A program made the translations under genes and the position numbers. 64,000 nt of DNA from Cellvibrionaceae bacterium (lineage in GTDB: Bacteria; Pseudomonadota; Gammaproteobacteria; Pseudomonadales; Cellvibrionaceae), in the NCBI GenBank assembly GCA_021151695.1, contig JAGKWU010000013.1, forward strand, positions 45,337 through 109,336. The letters run 5' to 3'. The notes beneath the pieces are model-generated. The model searched no databases. It saw nothing but the letters and a program-made list of their open reading frames with translations, and had not been told where the DNA came from. Positions 53,539-62,328 of this stretch are shown one piece after another. How positions within the stretch are numbered: position 1 is the stretch's first letter; every line of letters begins with the position of its first letter.

Positions 53539-55395
53539 TTACTCCTCGGCCGCCGGCACCAGCGGTAACTCAAGATAAAAGCAGGATCCAATCCCCAGGG
53601 TGGAGTTGAAACCTATTTCACCACCCATGCGTAATACCAACTCGCGCGCTATTGCCAAACCCAGGCCAGCCCCACCTATGGCACGTGTTGCCGAAGAATC
53701 TTCCTGAACAAACTTCTGGAAAATATTGGGCTTGAACTCCTCCGCAATGCCCTTGCCCGAATCCACCACCTCGATGCGCGCGCACTGCGCCTTCACAGAT
53801 ACAGTGACGCTTACGGGATTACCTGCAGGGGAAAACTTCAGCGCGTTGGACAGCAAATTCACCATCACCTGGCGTAGACGACGCGCATCCACCGCCACCC
53901 AGCAGCCTTCGCATTGCCCCACCAGCGACAGCGGGATACCCAATTTGTCGGCGAAGGGTTGCATGCCCGCCACTGCCTCTTCGATAACGGGCATGAGCCC
54001 CTGAGGTTTAAGGTTGAGGAATAATTGATTGGCTGACAGTTGATCTATATCCAGCAATTCGTTGATCAACTCTGTCAGTCGCTGACTGTTTTTTACAGCA
54101 ATACCCAGGATGTGTTGAGCCTGGCGCGGCAACTCGCCCAATTTGCCACTGAGCACGACCGCCAGAGCACCACTGACCGCTGTCAACGGGGTCCGCAGCT
54201 CATGGCTGACAGTGGCGACAAACTCGTTCTTTAGCCGATCATTTTCTTTCAGCTTGCTCTGCATAATGCGCATATTGCCGAGCAGTGAATCCGGGTGCGG
54301 TGTATGGATCTCGCCATTCAGGTCGCCATGACTGATTGCCTGAACCACTTCCGTGGCATAACTGGGTTCACCACCGAGTTGATGCAGCAATTGGCGAACG
54401 AAGCGAATACACACAAAAGCAACCAGCAATGTACTGACCAGCAGATAAAACAGCATGGCATACAACTGGCGATTTGTTTTGGCGACACGCTCTTGCAGCA
54501 ATTGGGTTATCTGTTCGAGCGCAGCCTCGCTGTAATTGAAATAGCCATTTACGACAAAGGTAAACGCGCCGTAAAACTCGTCGGGATCATAGCTATAGGC
54601 TTCACGGGTGAGCAATTGATCGCGTGCCAGTTCGATAGCCTGCCGGTATTGTTCCTGCGTTGCGGTATAGCGCTGATCCAACAGCGTACCGCCACCCGCT
54701 TTGACAACATCCTCTTCCAACTCGCCCATTTTGTCCTTGGTGATCAGCAGCAGGGATTCGAGCTGCACACGCTCCGAATAACTCGCGTTGCCTTTGGTCA
54801 GCAAGCTCACGCCTGTCCCACGCAACTGCCCCAGCGCCTCGGCCAGTTGGGGTACGTCCACCAAGCTGGCAGAAATCAGGTAATAACCATCGGCGTCGGG
54901 ATCGAGGCTCAACTTAAAAGAATCGACGACCTCCTGCAGGCTGCTTAATTGCAAATGGATCAGTGAGCTATGCACCTGGAAATTTTCTTGTACCGACACC
55001 GAGCGAGCCGTCACCTGATCGCTTATCTGCAACCACAGGCTTTTTTGCTCCGCCAGCTCTGCCGCCAGTGCCGGGTTAGCGTGGGTTTTCAGGTAAGCCT
55101 CAAATGCCGCTATGGCAGCATCGACATCCCCGGCCTTTTTCAAACGCTCTTGCTTGGGGATATGCGGAGCCGCCAACAGGCGGGTGGAAAGGCCGCGATG
55201 CTGTTGCGTGCGCTGGATGATGTTTAGCAACAATTGCGCAGGCCGCAGACCCAGCTGCTCCTGTTGGGTGAAGGCAATCAATTTGCGTGTCTCCTGCCAG
55301 TAAAGCAGGCTGGGCAAAATCACCATCACCAGACACAGCACGCCCAGCAGCAAAAACTTTTGCCAGAGCGCCAAACGATCAAACAAGCTAGCCAT
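53539..55395 (-). CDS. Membrane sensor histidine kinase
   Basis: 618 residues from ATG 55395 (AGGA 5 bases upstream; an ATG two codons earlier and a longer frame are also open). Two membrane helices (about 8-28 and 288-310) flank a helical periplasmic sensor of about 255 residues. That sensor begins IIQRTQQHRGLS, reminiscent of nitrate-sensing (NIT-like) four-helix domains. HisKA carries His398 in VSHELRTPLTAV; the HATPase domain has VNLLSNALKFSPAG, DSGKGI and GGAGLGLAIAREL. No response regulator is adjacent. The signal is unknown. Confidence 0.9.
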   Translation of the reverse strand: MASLFDRLALWQKFLLLGVLCLVMVILPSLLYWQETRKLIAFTQQEQLGLRPAQLLLNIIQRTQQHRGLSTRLLAAPHIPKQERLKKAGDVDAAIAAFEAYLKTHANPALAAELAEQKSLWLQISDQVTARSVSVQENFQVHSSLIHLQLSSLQEVVDSFKLSLDPDADGYYLISASLVDVPQLAEALGQLRGTGVSLLTKGNASYSERVQLESLLLITKDKMGELEEDVVKAGGGTLLDQRYTATQEQYRQAIELARDQLLTREAYSYDPDEFYGAFTFVVNGYFNYSEAALEQITQLLQERVAKTNRQLYAMLFYLLVSTLLVAFVCIRFVRQLLHQLGGEPSYATEVVQAISHGDLNGEIHTPHPDSLLGNMRIMQSKLKENDRLKNEFVATVSHELRTPLTAVSGALAVVLSGKLGELPRQAQHILGIAVKNSQRLTELINELLDIDQLSANQLFLNLKPQGLMPVIEEAVAGMQPFADKLGIPLSLVGQCEGCWVAVDARRLRQVMVNLLSNALKFSPAGNPVSVTVSVKAQCARIEVVDSGKGIAEEFKPNIFQKFVQEDSSATRAIGGAGLGLAIARELVLRMGGEIGFNSTLGIGSCFYLELPLVPAAEE

Positions 55396-55581
55396 AAGCA
55401 TCCTGACGCAAGCGTCCCGAGTAAACCCAATGGTAGACAAGCCACCAATACAGGCAAAAGCTTAGTCAAGTTTTCTCCAGCATGCTGAAGCTTTCTGCCG
55501 CCATTGCTGTAGTAGCGCTCAGGTCTTGCTAGAATCGCGCCGCAACCTTTTCCGGCAGATGGCTAACAACAGAAGCGAAAC

Positions 55582-56592
55582 ATGCAAAAACCTCAGGCTG
55601 ATACTCCTTTTCATTCCGCACAAGCGGCACCCGTCGGCGTATTGCTGGTCAACCTGGGCACGCCGGACGCCCCCACGCCCAAGGCGCTGCGCCGCTACCT
55701 GGCGGAATTTTTGTCGGATGGACGGGTGATTGAAATCCCCAAACTGGCCTGGCAGCTGATTTTGCACGGGATTATTTTGCGTGTGCGCCCGAAAAAATCG
55801 GCGGCTAAATACCAGAGCATCTGGACCGATGAAGGCTCGCCCTTGCTGGCGATCAGCAAACGTCAAACAGCGGCGCTGCAACAGCAGCTGGATGCGACGG
55901 GCACGCGCGTAAGCGTTAAGCTCGGCATGCGCTACGGCAATCCTTCAATCCCCAAAGCCCTGCGCGAATTTCGCGATGCTGGTGTGCGCAAAATCATAGT
56001 GCTGCCGCTCTACCCGCAATACGCGGCAGCTACCACTGGCTCCACCTTCGATGCCGTCACCCGTGAATTGCAGGCGTGGCGCTTTGTGCCCGAGCTGCAT
56101 TTCCTCAACAACTACTGCGATAGCCCTGCGTTTATAACGGCGCTGGCAAACAGCATTCGCGAAGATTTTGCGCGCAACGGCAAGCCGCAAAAATTGCTGC
56201 TGTCTTACCACGGCACCCCGAAACGCAATCTGGATCTGGGCGACCCCTACTACTGCTTCTGCCAGAAAACGACCCGCCTGCTGGTCGAAAACCTCGGTTT
56301 GTCACCCGACGACTACATCACCAGCTTCCAGTCCCGTTTTGGCTACGCCGAATGGCTGCAACCCTACACCGACCAAACCCTGGAAGAGCTCGCTAAAAAC
56401 GGCGTAAAAGACGTAGCCATAGCCTCTCCCGCGTTCAGCGCCGATTGCCTGGAAACCCTGGAGGAACTCGCCATGGAAAATCGCGAAACCTTCCTGCATG
56501 CGGGTGGCGAACGCTACCGCTACATAGCGGCGCTCAACGATCGGCCAGACCATATAGCCGCGCTGGAAAGCCTGGTAAAACCGCTGCTCTAG
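55582..56592 (+). CDS. hemH: Ferrochelatase
   Basis: HemH inserts Fe2+ into protoporphyrin IX, the last step of protoheme synthesis. 336 residues: VLLVNLGTPDAPTPKALRRYL near the start, the iron/porphyrin His in SYHGTPKR (about 208-215) and the conserved SPAFSADCLETLEE near the end, which holds the partner Glu. Peripheral inner-membrane enzyme in bacteria. It is divergent from the histidine kinase gene. Confidence 0.98.
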   Translation: MQKPQADTPFHSAQAAPVGVLLVNLGTPDAPTPKALRRYLAEFLSDGRVIEIPKLAWQLILHGIILRVRPKKSAAKYQSIWTDEGSPLLAISKRQTAALQQQLDATGTRVSVKLGMRYGNPSIPKALREFRDAGVRKIIVLPLYPQYAAATTGSTFDAVTRELQAWRFVPELHFLNNYCDSPAFITALANSIREDFARNGKPQKLLLSYHGTPKRNLDLGDPYYCFCQKTTRLLVENLGLSPDDYITSFQSRFGYAEWLQPYTDQTLEELAKNGVKDVAIASPAFSADCLETLEELAMENRETFLHAGGERYRYIAALNDRPDHIAALESLVKPLL

Positions 56593-56770
56593 TCATTTGT
56601 TACAACTGCGCGACATCGCTAAAGGTTGCGAAATAAGCGTCGGGATTGCTTACACGAGCAGAGCTGTTATTTCAGCAGCTCTGATTTTTATGGTTAGTTT
56701 TCAGCAATTTAGCTCAAATAAATACCGAAAAAAGAGATTTTAGATACACAAACTACCGATTAAGCAACAA

Positions 56771-56786
56771 TGGCATGGAAGCTGCT
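56771..56786 (+). promoter_or_regulatory. Sigma-54-type promoter of the PEP-CTERM gene
   Basis: TGGCATGGAAGCTGCT fits the -24/-12 consensus TGGCAYG-N4-TTGCW with one mismatch and exact GG-to-GC spacing. It places transcription start about 50 bases before the ATG at 56850. PEP-CTERM genes in several bacteria are under the sigma-54-dependent PrsK/PrsR system. Confidence 0.65.
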
Positions 56787-56849
56787 AAAGGGAAGGTCCG
56801 AAGCCAAACAGGCTTTAACACCTGATGAAATCCCAAAAGGAAACTGAGC

Positions 56850-57545
56850 ATGAAATTCTCCAAACTTTTTAGTGGCTTGTTTGCCGGCGCCCTGCTGCTC
56901 GGCGCTACCCTGCAAGCCAACGCTGTACCTTTTACTGTAAACATCACCGTCGACAACTCTTATGCCCTCTACACCGGCACCGAAACTCAAGGCCTCACTT
57001 TCGTAGGTTCTGATAGCGACTGGCCAACCACCGAAACTTATAATTTTGACCTGCCTGCCAGCAACTTCATCTATGTAGTTACCCAGTCTGACCTGGCGGT
57101 AGCGCAAGGCTTCCTGGCCCAGTTCACCAACCTGACCACCAATGAGCGCTTCTACAGCAACGACCCACAATGGCAAGTAACTGCTACCGGTCGTTATGGC
57201 TTCGCGCCTTACTCAGGTTCAGCGGCTGACTTTGCCGAACTGACCCAACAATTGGCCCTGGCCAATGCCGGCAACAATCCATCCGGCGGCTGGGTAAACA
57301 CCACTGCTGGTGACGCCAACGGTGCAAGCCCATGGGGCGCGCGTCCTGATATCGACGCCGACGCTCACTGGTCCTGGTACAACAGCAACAACAGCAGCAA
57401 CCCAACCCTGGGCGGCTTTAACCACCAGGAATACCTGATCTTCCGTATCTCTGTTGGCGCTACCGAAGTGCCTGAGCCAACCACCCTGTTGCTGATGGGC
57501 ATTGGCTTGTTCGGTTTGGGCTTCGCCCGCAAATACCGCGCGTAA
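56850..57545 (+). CDS. PEP-CTERM sorting-domain exported protein
   Basis: 231 residues with a signal peptide (1-25, cleavage after NANA). The body is beta-rich, with Asn/Ser-rich WSWYNSNNSSN and NHQEYLIFRISV near the end. The C-terminal PEP-CTERM tag is VPEPTTLLLMGIGLFGLGFARKYRA. It is not closely similar to the other PEP-CTERM protein of the window outside the tag. Likely substrate of an exosortase encoded elsewhere. Flanked by a sigma-54-type promoter and, 110 bases downstream, a terminator. Confidence 0.9.
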   Translation: MKFSKLFSGLFAGALLLGATLQANAVPFTVNITVDNSYALYTGTETQGLTFVGSDSDWPTTETYNFDLPASNFIYVVTQSDLAVAQGFLAQFTNLTTNERFYSNDPQWQVTATGRYGFAPYSGSAADFAELTQQLALANAGNNPSGGWVNTTAGDANGASPWGARPDIDADAHWSWYNSNNSSNPTLGGFNHQEYLIFRISVGATEVPEPTTLLLMGIGLFGLGFARKYRA

Positions 57546-57653
57546 TTCTCGTCGGAATTTTCCGAAATAGTTTTTTAAGGAAGCACTCGAAAGGACTCCT
57601 CGCAAGGAAATCCAGCAGGGACCAGCAACGGAAAATCGCATTAAAGGAATCGT

Positions 57654-57680
57654 AAAAAGGGTGCAATTGCACCCTTTTTT
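57654..57680 (+). terminator. Rho-independent terminator
   Basis: AAAAAGGGTGCA pairs with TGCACCCTTTTT as a perfect palindrome followed by T's; symmetric, so active in both directions in principle. Confidence 0.88.
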
Positions 57681-57791
57681 ATTGCGCGCAAAACCGGCGC
57701 ACAGAATCAGCAATACCGTAAAACCATTCATAAAGAGTTCAGCGAGACAAACTTAATCTGCAAGCAAGACATCCCTGTTGAGGAGCTTGCC

Positions 57792-58451
57792 ATGACAGAA
57801 CTTAAGGATTTCACCTCTCATATCCACCACCAATTCGCCACCCAAATGGCCTGCGCACTGCAAGGCTATCGCGCATTGGTTGTCCCCGGTCTCGGCAATG
57901 CCGACGAGCAACACTGGCTCAGCCGTTGGGAACAACACATCCCCGGCGCTCGCCGTATTCGCTTACACGATTGGAATTGTGCCGATTGGGTTAAATGGCG
58001 CAACAGTATCATCGCCAGCCTGATCAGCATCGACGAGCCGGTTGTACTGATTGCACAGGGCTTTGGCGCCTTGGCTGCGGCAAGCGTTGCAGCGGAATAT
58101 CCCGGCAAGGTTTTAGCCGCACTGTTAATCGACCCAGCCGATGCCGATGGTTTTGATGTGCGCAAAAAATTGCCCAAACAATCCCTGCCCCAGCCCGCAC
58201 GTGTAGTGATGGGCGGCAGCAGCTTTACCGCCGAGGATCACGCCAAAGCCGCGTTCCTGGCGCTGAGTTGGGGAGCAGATTTTTCGCCCACCCCACACAA
58301 CAAAGAAGAGTGTTGGCCAGAGGCCGTAGATGAATTGCGCGAGCTGGTCGCCAAAGCCCAGCACAACCAGATCATTAAATTGCGCAACCGCAAATCGCCC
58401 AAACGGGAGCAGCGGTTTCAATTGAGATTAACCACCGCCCTAGCCTTTTAA
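57792..58451 (+). CDS. RBBP9-family alpha/beta-hydrolase-like protein without catalytic Ser
   Basis: 219 residues of the RBBP9/YdeN serine-hydrolase family. The opening VVPGLGNADEQHWLSRWEQ is a clear family hallmark, and LHDWNCADWVKW follows. The nucleophile elbow, normally HS(L/M)G, reads LIAQGFGALAA, so Ser is Gly. The usual SxxDPY Asp region is GGSSFTAED and the usual GHIN segment is TPHNKEE, so all three catalytic positions are altered. It therefore looks like a non-catalytic binding protein. A basic C-terminal tail (RNRKSPKREQR) is extra. GAGGAG precedes ATG. Confidence 0.85.
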   Translation: MTELKDFTSHIHHQFATQMACALQGYRALVVPGLGNADEQHWLSRWEQHIPGARRIRLHDWNCADWVKWRNSIIASLISIDEPVVLIAQGFGALAAASVAAEYPGKVLAALLIDPADADGFDVRKKLPKQSLPQPARVVMGGSSFTAEDHAKAAFLALSWGADFSPTPHNKEECWPEAVDELRELVAKAQHNQIIKLRNRKSPKREQRFQLRLTTALAF

Positions 58452-58469
58452 CCAGCGCAAACACAAACT

Positions 58470-58509
58470 AAAAAGCCGCCATAGCGAACATCACTATGGC
58501 GGCTTTTTT
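58470..58509. terminator. Rho-independent terminator
   Basis: A 15-bp stem, AAAAAGCCGCCATAG with CTATGGCGGCTTTTT, with A-run and T-run flanks; serves the RBBP9-like gene and the convergent gene at 58558. Confidence 0.92.
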
Positions 58510-58557
58510 ATCTGACATCTACTTACAGTCAGTGCACCGGCCCTGCCCATAAAATAT

Positions 58558-58878
58558 TTATTTGCTGGATTTCACCAGCCACGAAAAAAATAAAATCGCT
58601 GCCGCGGGCAGAAATACAATAATCGCAACCACCGCCGATACAGGCGCGCCGCGATTATTAATACGCATTAACAAAAGATCGGCCTGATCGACATTCCCAT
58701 AAAGCGCCTTGACGCCCATTATCTGGGCTGGATCAGCCGTATAAGTACAAGGGGCAAGTTGTTCGCGTTGCTGCGTAAGCTCAGCTACCGCCGCTTTGCA
58801 ATTTGCCGCTTCACTGGCACTGGCCGACTCCACCGTAAACACAAGCGCAACCGCTGCTAAAAGATATTTCCCCAACAT
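58558..58878 (-). CDS. Small exported/membrane hypothetical protein
   Basis: 106 residues with signal peptide (1-21, cleavage after ASA) and one C-terminal membrane helix (about 80-102). Two Cys (27 and 44) flank a short coiled segment. AAGGAG lies 8 bases before ATG. No family recognised. Confidence 0.65.
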   Translation of the reverse strand: MLGKYLLAAVALVFTVESASASEAANCKAAVAELTQQREQLAPCTYTADPAQIMGVKALYGNVDQADLLLMRINNRGAPVSAVVAIIVFLPAAAILFFSWLVKSSK

Positions 58879-58883
58879 AGCCG

Positions 58884-59090
58884 TTACTCCTTTAGGTTCG
58901 CCGAGTTGTCAGGAACAATCACGGCGTGCCCGCTGACCTTTCCCTGGCCAGCGCAGCTGCCACACAACGGACACAGCGAACTCCTCTCCCACTCCCTGCG
59001 GTGCTGTTTGCCCGGGTACAGTGGATAGATTAGGGGTTGAGAGGTTAAAAAGAAGTGAGGTAATGGGAGGAGGAGATGTGAAATATTCAC
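58884..59090 (-). CDS. Possible small Cys-rich protein
   Basis: A 68-codon frame (GTG 59090) whose C-terminal half contains CPLCGSCAGQGKVSG, a zinc-knuckle-like CxxCxxC plus GxG pattern. Its stop is 5 bases before the next ATG and overlaps that gene's ribosome site, an operon-like fit. The N-terminal half is hydrophobic and Pro/Leu-rich, the start is uncertain, and the true gene may begin later. Confidence 0.35.
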   Translation of the reverse strand: MNISHLLLPLPHFFLTSQPLIYPLYPGKQHRREWERSSLCPLCGSCAGQGKVSGHAVIVPDNSANLKE

Positions 59091-59097
59091 ATTAAAT

Positions 59098-59125
59098 TTG
59101 TAAGGGACAAGTTTGTCCCTTACAA
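59098..59125. terminator. Palindromic hairpin after the 59144 gene
   Basis: TTGTAAGGGACAA and TTGTCCCTTACAA form a 13-bp perfect inverted repeat with a 2-base centre, 19 bases beyond the minus-strand stop at 59144. No proper T-run follows, so termination is likely but not certain. Confidence 0.5.
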
Positions 59126-59143
59126 CGTATTACTAAAAACTAT

Positions 59144-59581
59144 TTACTGGCCACTTGGAGTAATGCGAATAGTAGGATCTGTAATCTTTCCATTCACTTC
59201 AACGCCATAATTAAAAGTTATTCCAGTGTTACGATAAATCTCTTCTGAAAAGCGATTATCTTCGAAAATACGTGGAGGAATTTGAAGAGTCACAACACCA
59301 TCTTTGGATTTAAATTCAGATTTCTTAAAAGGAGATTTTCCTTCTTTAAAGAAAACAGTGAATTCATCTGGCCCGGCAAAAACAATTTTTTGACCGGGGT
59401 GAAGCGTCATTTCATCCAGAAGGCTTGGCTGTGGGTAGCCGTTTTCGTCGATGGAGATACTGATCACAATGGTGTTAGTGCCGGGCAATGCCCGGCACTC
59501 TTTTTTCTTGCAGGCTCCGTCAGCGAAAACGCTAGAGGAAAGCAAGGTTGAAGCTAAAACAGCGTATTTTAAAAAATCCAT
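59144..59581 (-). CDS. Cupredoxin-like exported protein, paralogue 1
   Basis: 145 residues with a signal peptide (1-21, cleavage after FADG/FA). Mature part is beta-rich, with ISIDENGYPQPSLLDEMTLHPGQKIVFAGPDEFTVFF and an end GVEVNGKITDPTIRI. The pattern HPGQKIxFxGPDxFxVxF resembles a cupredoxin-like sandwich, but the copper-site Cys/His/Met are not evident. It is a clear paralogue of the next upstream protein (59680-60099), which shares the same blocks in order. CKKKEC near the N-terminus may form a disulfide. Confidence 0.7.
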   Translation of the reverse strand: MDFLKYAVLASTLLSSSVFADGACKKKECRALPGTNTIVISISIDENGYPQPSLLDEMTLHPGQKIVFAGPDEFTVFFKEGKSPFKKSEFKSKDGVVTLQIPPRIFEDNRFSEEIYRNTGITFNYGVEVNGKITDPTIRITPSGQ

Positions 59582-59679
59582 AATAATTTCCTTTAAACAT
59601 ACTCATTTATTGATTGGCAATAAAATTTAAAATATTTCACCTAGATGATCAACGCCAATTACTCACTTAGATCACTACC

Positions 59680-60099
59680 TTATTCCGGGTCAATGTGAAT
59701 TGTGGGATCAGTCACCTTACCATTAACCCTTATACCGTATCGATAAACTAGCTCTCTTACTGTAGTTGCAGCCATTTTTTGACGCGAGAAAGCATCTCGT
59801 GGAATTTCAATAACAAGGACACCTTTCGAGGAAGAAACCTCAAATAAATCAATAGGTGATCGCTGATCCTTAAATAAAATATCGAATTTATCCGGACCAA
59901 CAAAAGTAATTTTTTGACCTGGATGAACCCTAACATCTTTCACTGTAGCCTGGGGATACCCATTTTTATCTATATATATTCCTACAAGCGCCGTATCTGT
60001 GCCAGGCAAAGCCCCTCCAACTTCACTTTTACAGTGATAAGAAGCGCATCCCGATAGATACAGAGCCAAACCAATAAAGCAAATAAAACGTTTTAACAT
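59680..60099 (-). CDS. Cupredoxin-like lipoprotein, paralogue 2
   Basis: 139 residues with lipobox LSGC (residues 15-18), so an anchored version of the neighbouring paralogue. Shared blocks are ALPGTDT, IYIDKNGYPQATVKD, VHPGQKITFVGPDKFDILFKD and IRVNGKVTDPTIHI. The AGGAGG ribosome site overlaps the stop codon of the cyclase gene, so it is coupled to it. Function unknown; its genetic link to the cyclase is the main clue. Confidence 0.72.
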   Translation of the reverse strand: MLKRFICFIGLALYLSGCASYHCKSEVGGALPGTDTALVGIYIDKNGYPQATVKDVRVHPGQKITFVGPDKFDILFKDQRSPIDLFEVSSSKGVLVIEIPRDAFSRQKMAATTVRELVYRYGIRVNGKVTDPTIHIDPE

Positions 60100-60111
60100 A
60101 GCACCAACCTC

Positions 60112-62328
60112 CTAATCAGCATTTAGACCAAATAGATCCGGATATTTTTTCTCTAAAATAGAAAAATATGGATCCGCTAAAATTAATTTTTTCGAATAAC
60201 CCTTATCCAATAACTTCTTTACATAAACTCTGCTAGCATTTTCATCCCCCTCCAATACCGATATTCTTAAATGTATATAACAAGAAGCCATGCTTTCATG
60301 ATCCAATCCATCAGCGACTGCCAGCAGCTCCTTCGCCGCATCAAGATCACCAAAGTGGGAATTTATCAAAGACATAAATTGATAGCCGGAAATGGAACCA
60401 GGATTAATTTTTATATCTTTTTCTGCCTCCTTTCTTGCCATAATAAAATACTCATCAGAGTACTTTCTTTCATTTGAAAAAAAATAAAATGCATCCCCAG
60501 CATTCACCAAAAACTCTATATTGTTGGGCTCCAATTTAAGAGCCTCTTTATACATTTCCAAAGCCCGCTTAAAATCTCCAGAAAAATAATACATCGAACC
60601 CGCATTAAGAAAAGTATTGCCTCTAGGCTCAATTTTGGTTGCCAACTCCAGAGCCTCCGCTGCCTTCTTAAACTCCCCCAGATAAATATACGCGCCGCCC
60701 ATATTATTTAGTGCGACCGCATTATCAGGTGTTAGAGTTAACACCAATTTATAATTATTTATTGCCTCCAGATGTCTGCCTTTTCGAATCAAAAAATAAC
60801 CATACCCTTGATATACTTTCCAATTCTTTGGTGCCACTTTAATTGCTTTGGTATAGTACCCTTCCGCTCTTGTGTAATTTTTCATCAAATCATAAGTTCT
60901 TGCCAATGCAATTAATATAGCGGCATCATCGGGAGATTTACTTTCTGCAACTAATAGGTTTTTCACTGCTTCGTCATATCTACCAGTATCGCGATATATA
61001 GCACCTATTGCCGTATAAAATTTAGCGGAACCTTCATCTTGCCTAAGCGCCCTAAGACAGAAGATCTCAGCCTTTTCAATCCACTCAGCTATTTTTGTGA
61101 TCTCATATTTTTTTCTATAGGATTCACACACACCCGCATTCGCCAAAGCAAACTCACGATCATGCACTAGCGCCTCATTAAATTTCTGAATCGCCTGGTC
61201 AAAATTATCCTGCGATGAAGGCTTCGCCAAATAATCCATCCCCTGCAAATAATAATCATAAGCCGTAACATCACTGGTCAGCTTTAGCGGCGCGGGGCGG
61301 AAGTTTTGTAATTTGAATTCGCTTGCGAGATATTTGGCGATTTCCCCCACCAACCTATCCTGCAAGACAAAAATATCCTGATAGGCGCCATCGAGTTTTC
61401 CGCCGGCGATTTGGATGTTGCCATCTCGGCGTAAAATCCGGTAGGCGATGCGGACGTTGTCGCCGAGCCTTTGTACGCTGCCTTCAAGTCTTATGGGGGC
61501 GTGTATGCCTTTGTCGGCTTCGACTAAATAAACGTCGCGCATGTCGGCGAGTTGAGAGCGAACGGCTTCGGTGATACCAGCGGAGAAATAATCAGATTCG
61601 CCGTTAGCGTTCATCAGGTTTTGGAAGTTGGCAATTTCGACGTAATTGGCGGCGTAGCCCGGCACTAACCAGCGAGGAATAAAATAAAAGCCGGCGGCAA
61701 TTAATAGCAACACCGAGACAATGATGGGATAGCGGTAGGCATTGATTTTTTTGCTGCAACCCAGCCAAAAATAATGCAAATGATCGCGCATTTTTATGCC
61801 AGCGGGCTTAACCAGATAAGCGCGAATTTTGTGGTCTATATTTTTGAGGGATTGCGTGCCCAAGGGTTTGATAGGTTCGCGCAGCTGCAACCGTACTTCG
61901 TCGTAAACCGCTTTGGAAATACAAATGCCATCGGGCACGGCGAGGGGTTCGAGGCGGGCAGCAATATTAACATCATCACCCAAGACCGCATTGCCGCTTA
62001 ACAACACTGAGCCTTTGTGCAAGCCAATGCGCGTTTGCAGCAATGGCGCGCCTTTATCTTTGCCCTGGTTAAATACTTGCAAATGCTTTTGGATAGCGAC
62101 GGCGGCATTTACCGCATCGAGTGCACTATCAAAGCGCGCAAATATAGCGTCACCAGCGAACTCGATAAAAACACCATTATGTTCGGCAATGTGAGCAAGC
62201 AAAATCTGGCGATAATCATCCAGCATTTCAATCGCAAGCGTTTCATCACGCCCCATAAGGCGCGAGTAGCCTACTATGTCGGTGAACATCAATGTGAGTT
62301 CACTATGCCCTTGGTGTTTAGCATTCAT
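60112..62328 (-). CDS. Class III nucleotidyl cyclase with TolB-like and TPR domains
   Basis: 738 residues from ATG 62328; the frame is open 34 codons upstream. N-terminal cyclase domain: metal ligands Asp17 (FTDIVGYS) and Asp60 (EFAGDAIF), and transition-state Asn121/Arg125 (VNIAARLE). The adenine-selecting Lys position is Glu56, and the partner position (normally Asp/Thr) is Ala114. A membrane helix (about 195-215) and a TolB-like N domain with LEGSVQRLGDNVRIAYRI follow, then about nine TPR repeats (WKVYQGYGYFLIRKGR, LTPDNAVALNNMGGAYIYLGEFKKAAEAL). The active site looks able to bind metal, but its product is uncertain (cAMP or cGMP). The TPR half is distinctly AT-richer than the cyclase half. 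Confidence 0.9.
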   Translation of the reverse strand: MNAKHQGHSELTLMFTDIVGYSRLMGRDETLAIEMLDDYRQILLAHIAEHNGVFIEFAGDAIFARFDSALDAVNAAVAIQKHLQVFNQGKDKGAPLLQTRIGLHKGSVLLSGNAVLGDDVNIAARLEPLAVPDGICISKAVYDEVRLQLREPIKPLGTQSLKNIDHKIRAYLVKPAGIKMRDHLHYFWLGCSKKINAYRYPIIVSVLLLIAAGFYFIPRWLVPGYAANYVEIANFQNLMNANGESDYFSAGITEAVRSQLADMRDVYLVEADKGIHAPIRLEGSVQRLGDNVRIAYRILRRDGNIQIAGGKLDGAYQDIFVLQDRLVGEIAKYLASEFKLQNFRPAPLKLTSDVTAYDYYLQGMDYLAKPSSQDNFDQAIQKFNEALVHDREFALANAGVCESYRKKYEITKIAEWIEKAEIFCLRALRQDEGSAKFYTAIGAIYRDTGRYDEAVKNLLVAESKSPDDAAILIALARTYDLMKNYTRAEGYYTKAIKVAPKNWKVYQGYGYFLIRKGRHLEAINNYKLVLTLTPDNAVALNNMGGAYIYLGEFKKAAEALELATKIEPRGNTFLNAGSMYYFSGDFKRALEMYKEALKLEPNNIEFLVNAGDAFYFFSNERKYSDEYFIMARKEAEKDIKINPGSISGYQFMSLINSHFGDLDAAKELLAVADGLDHESMASCYIHLRISVLEGDENASRVYVKKLLDKGYSKKLILADPYFSILEKKYPDLFGLNAD

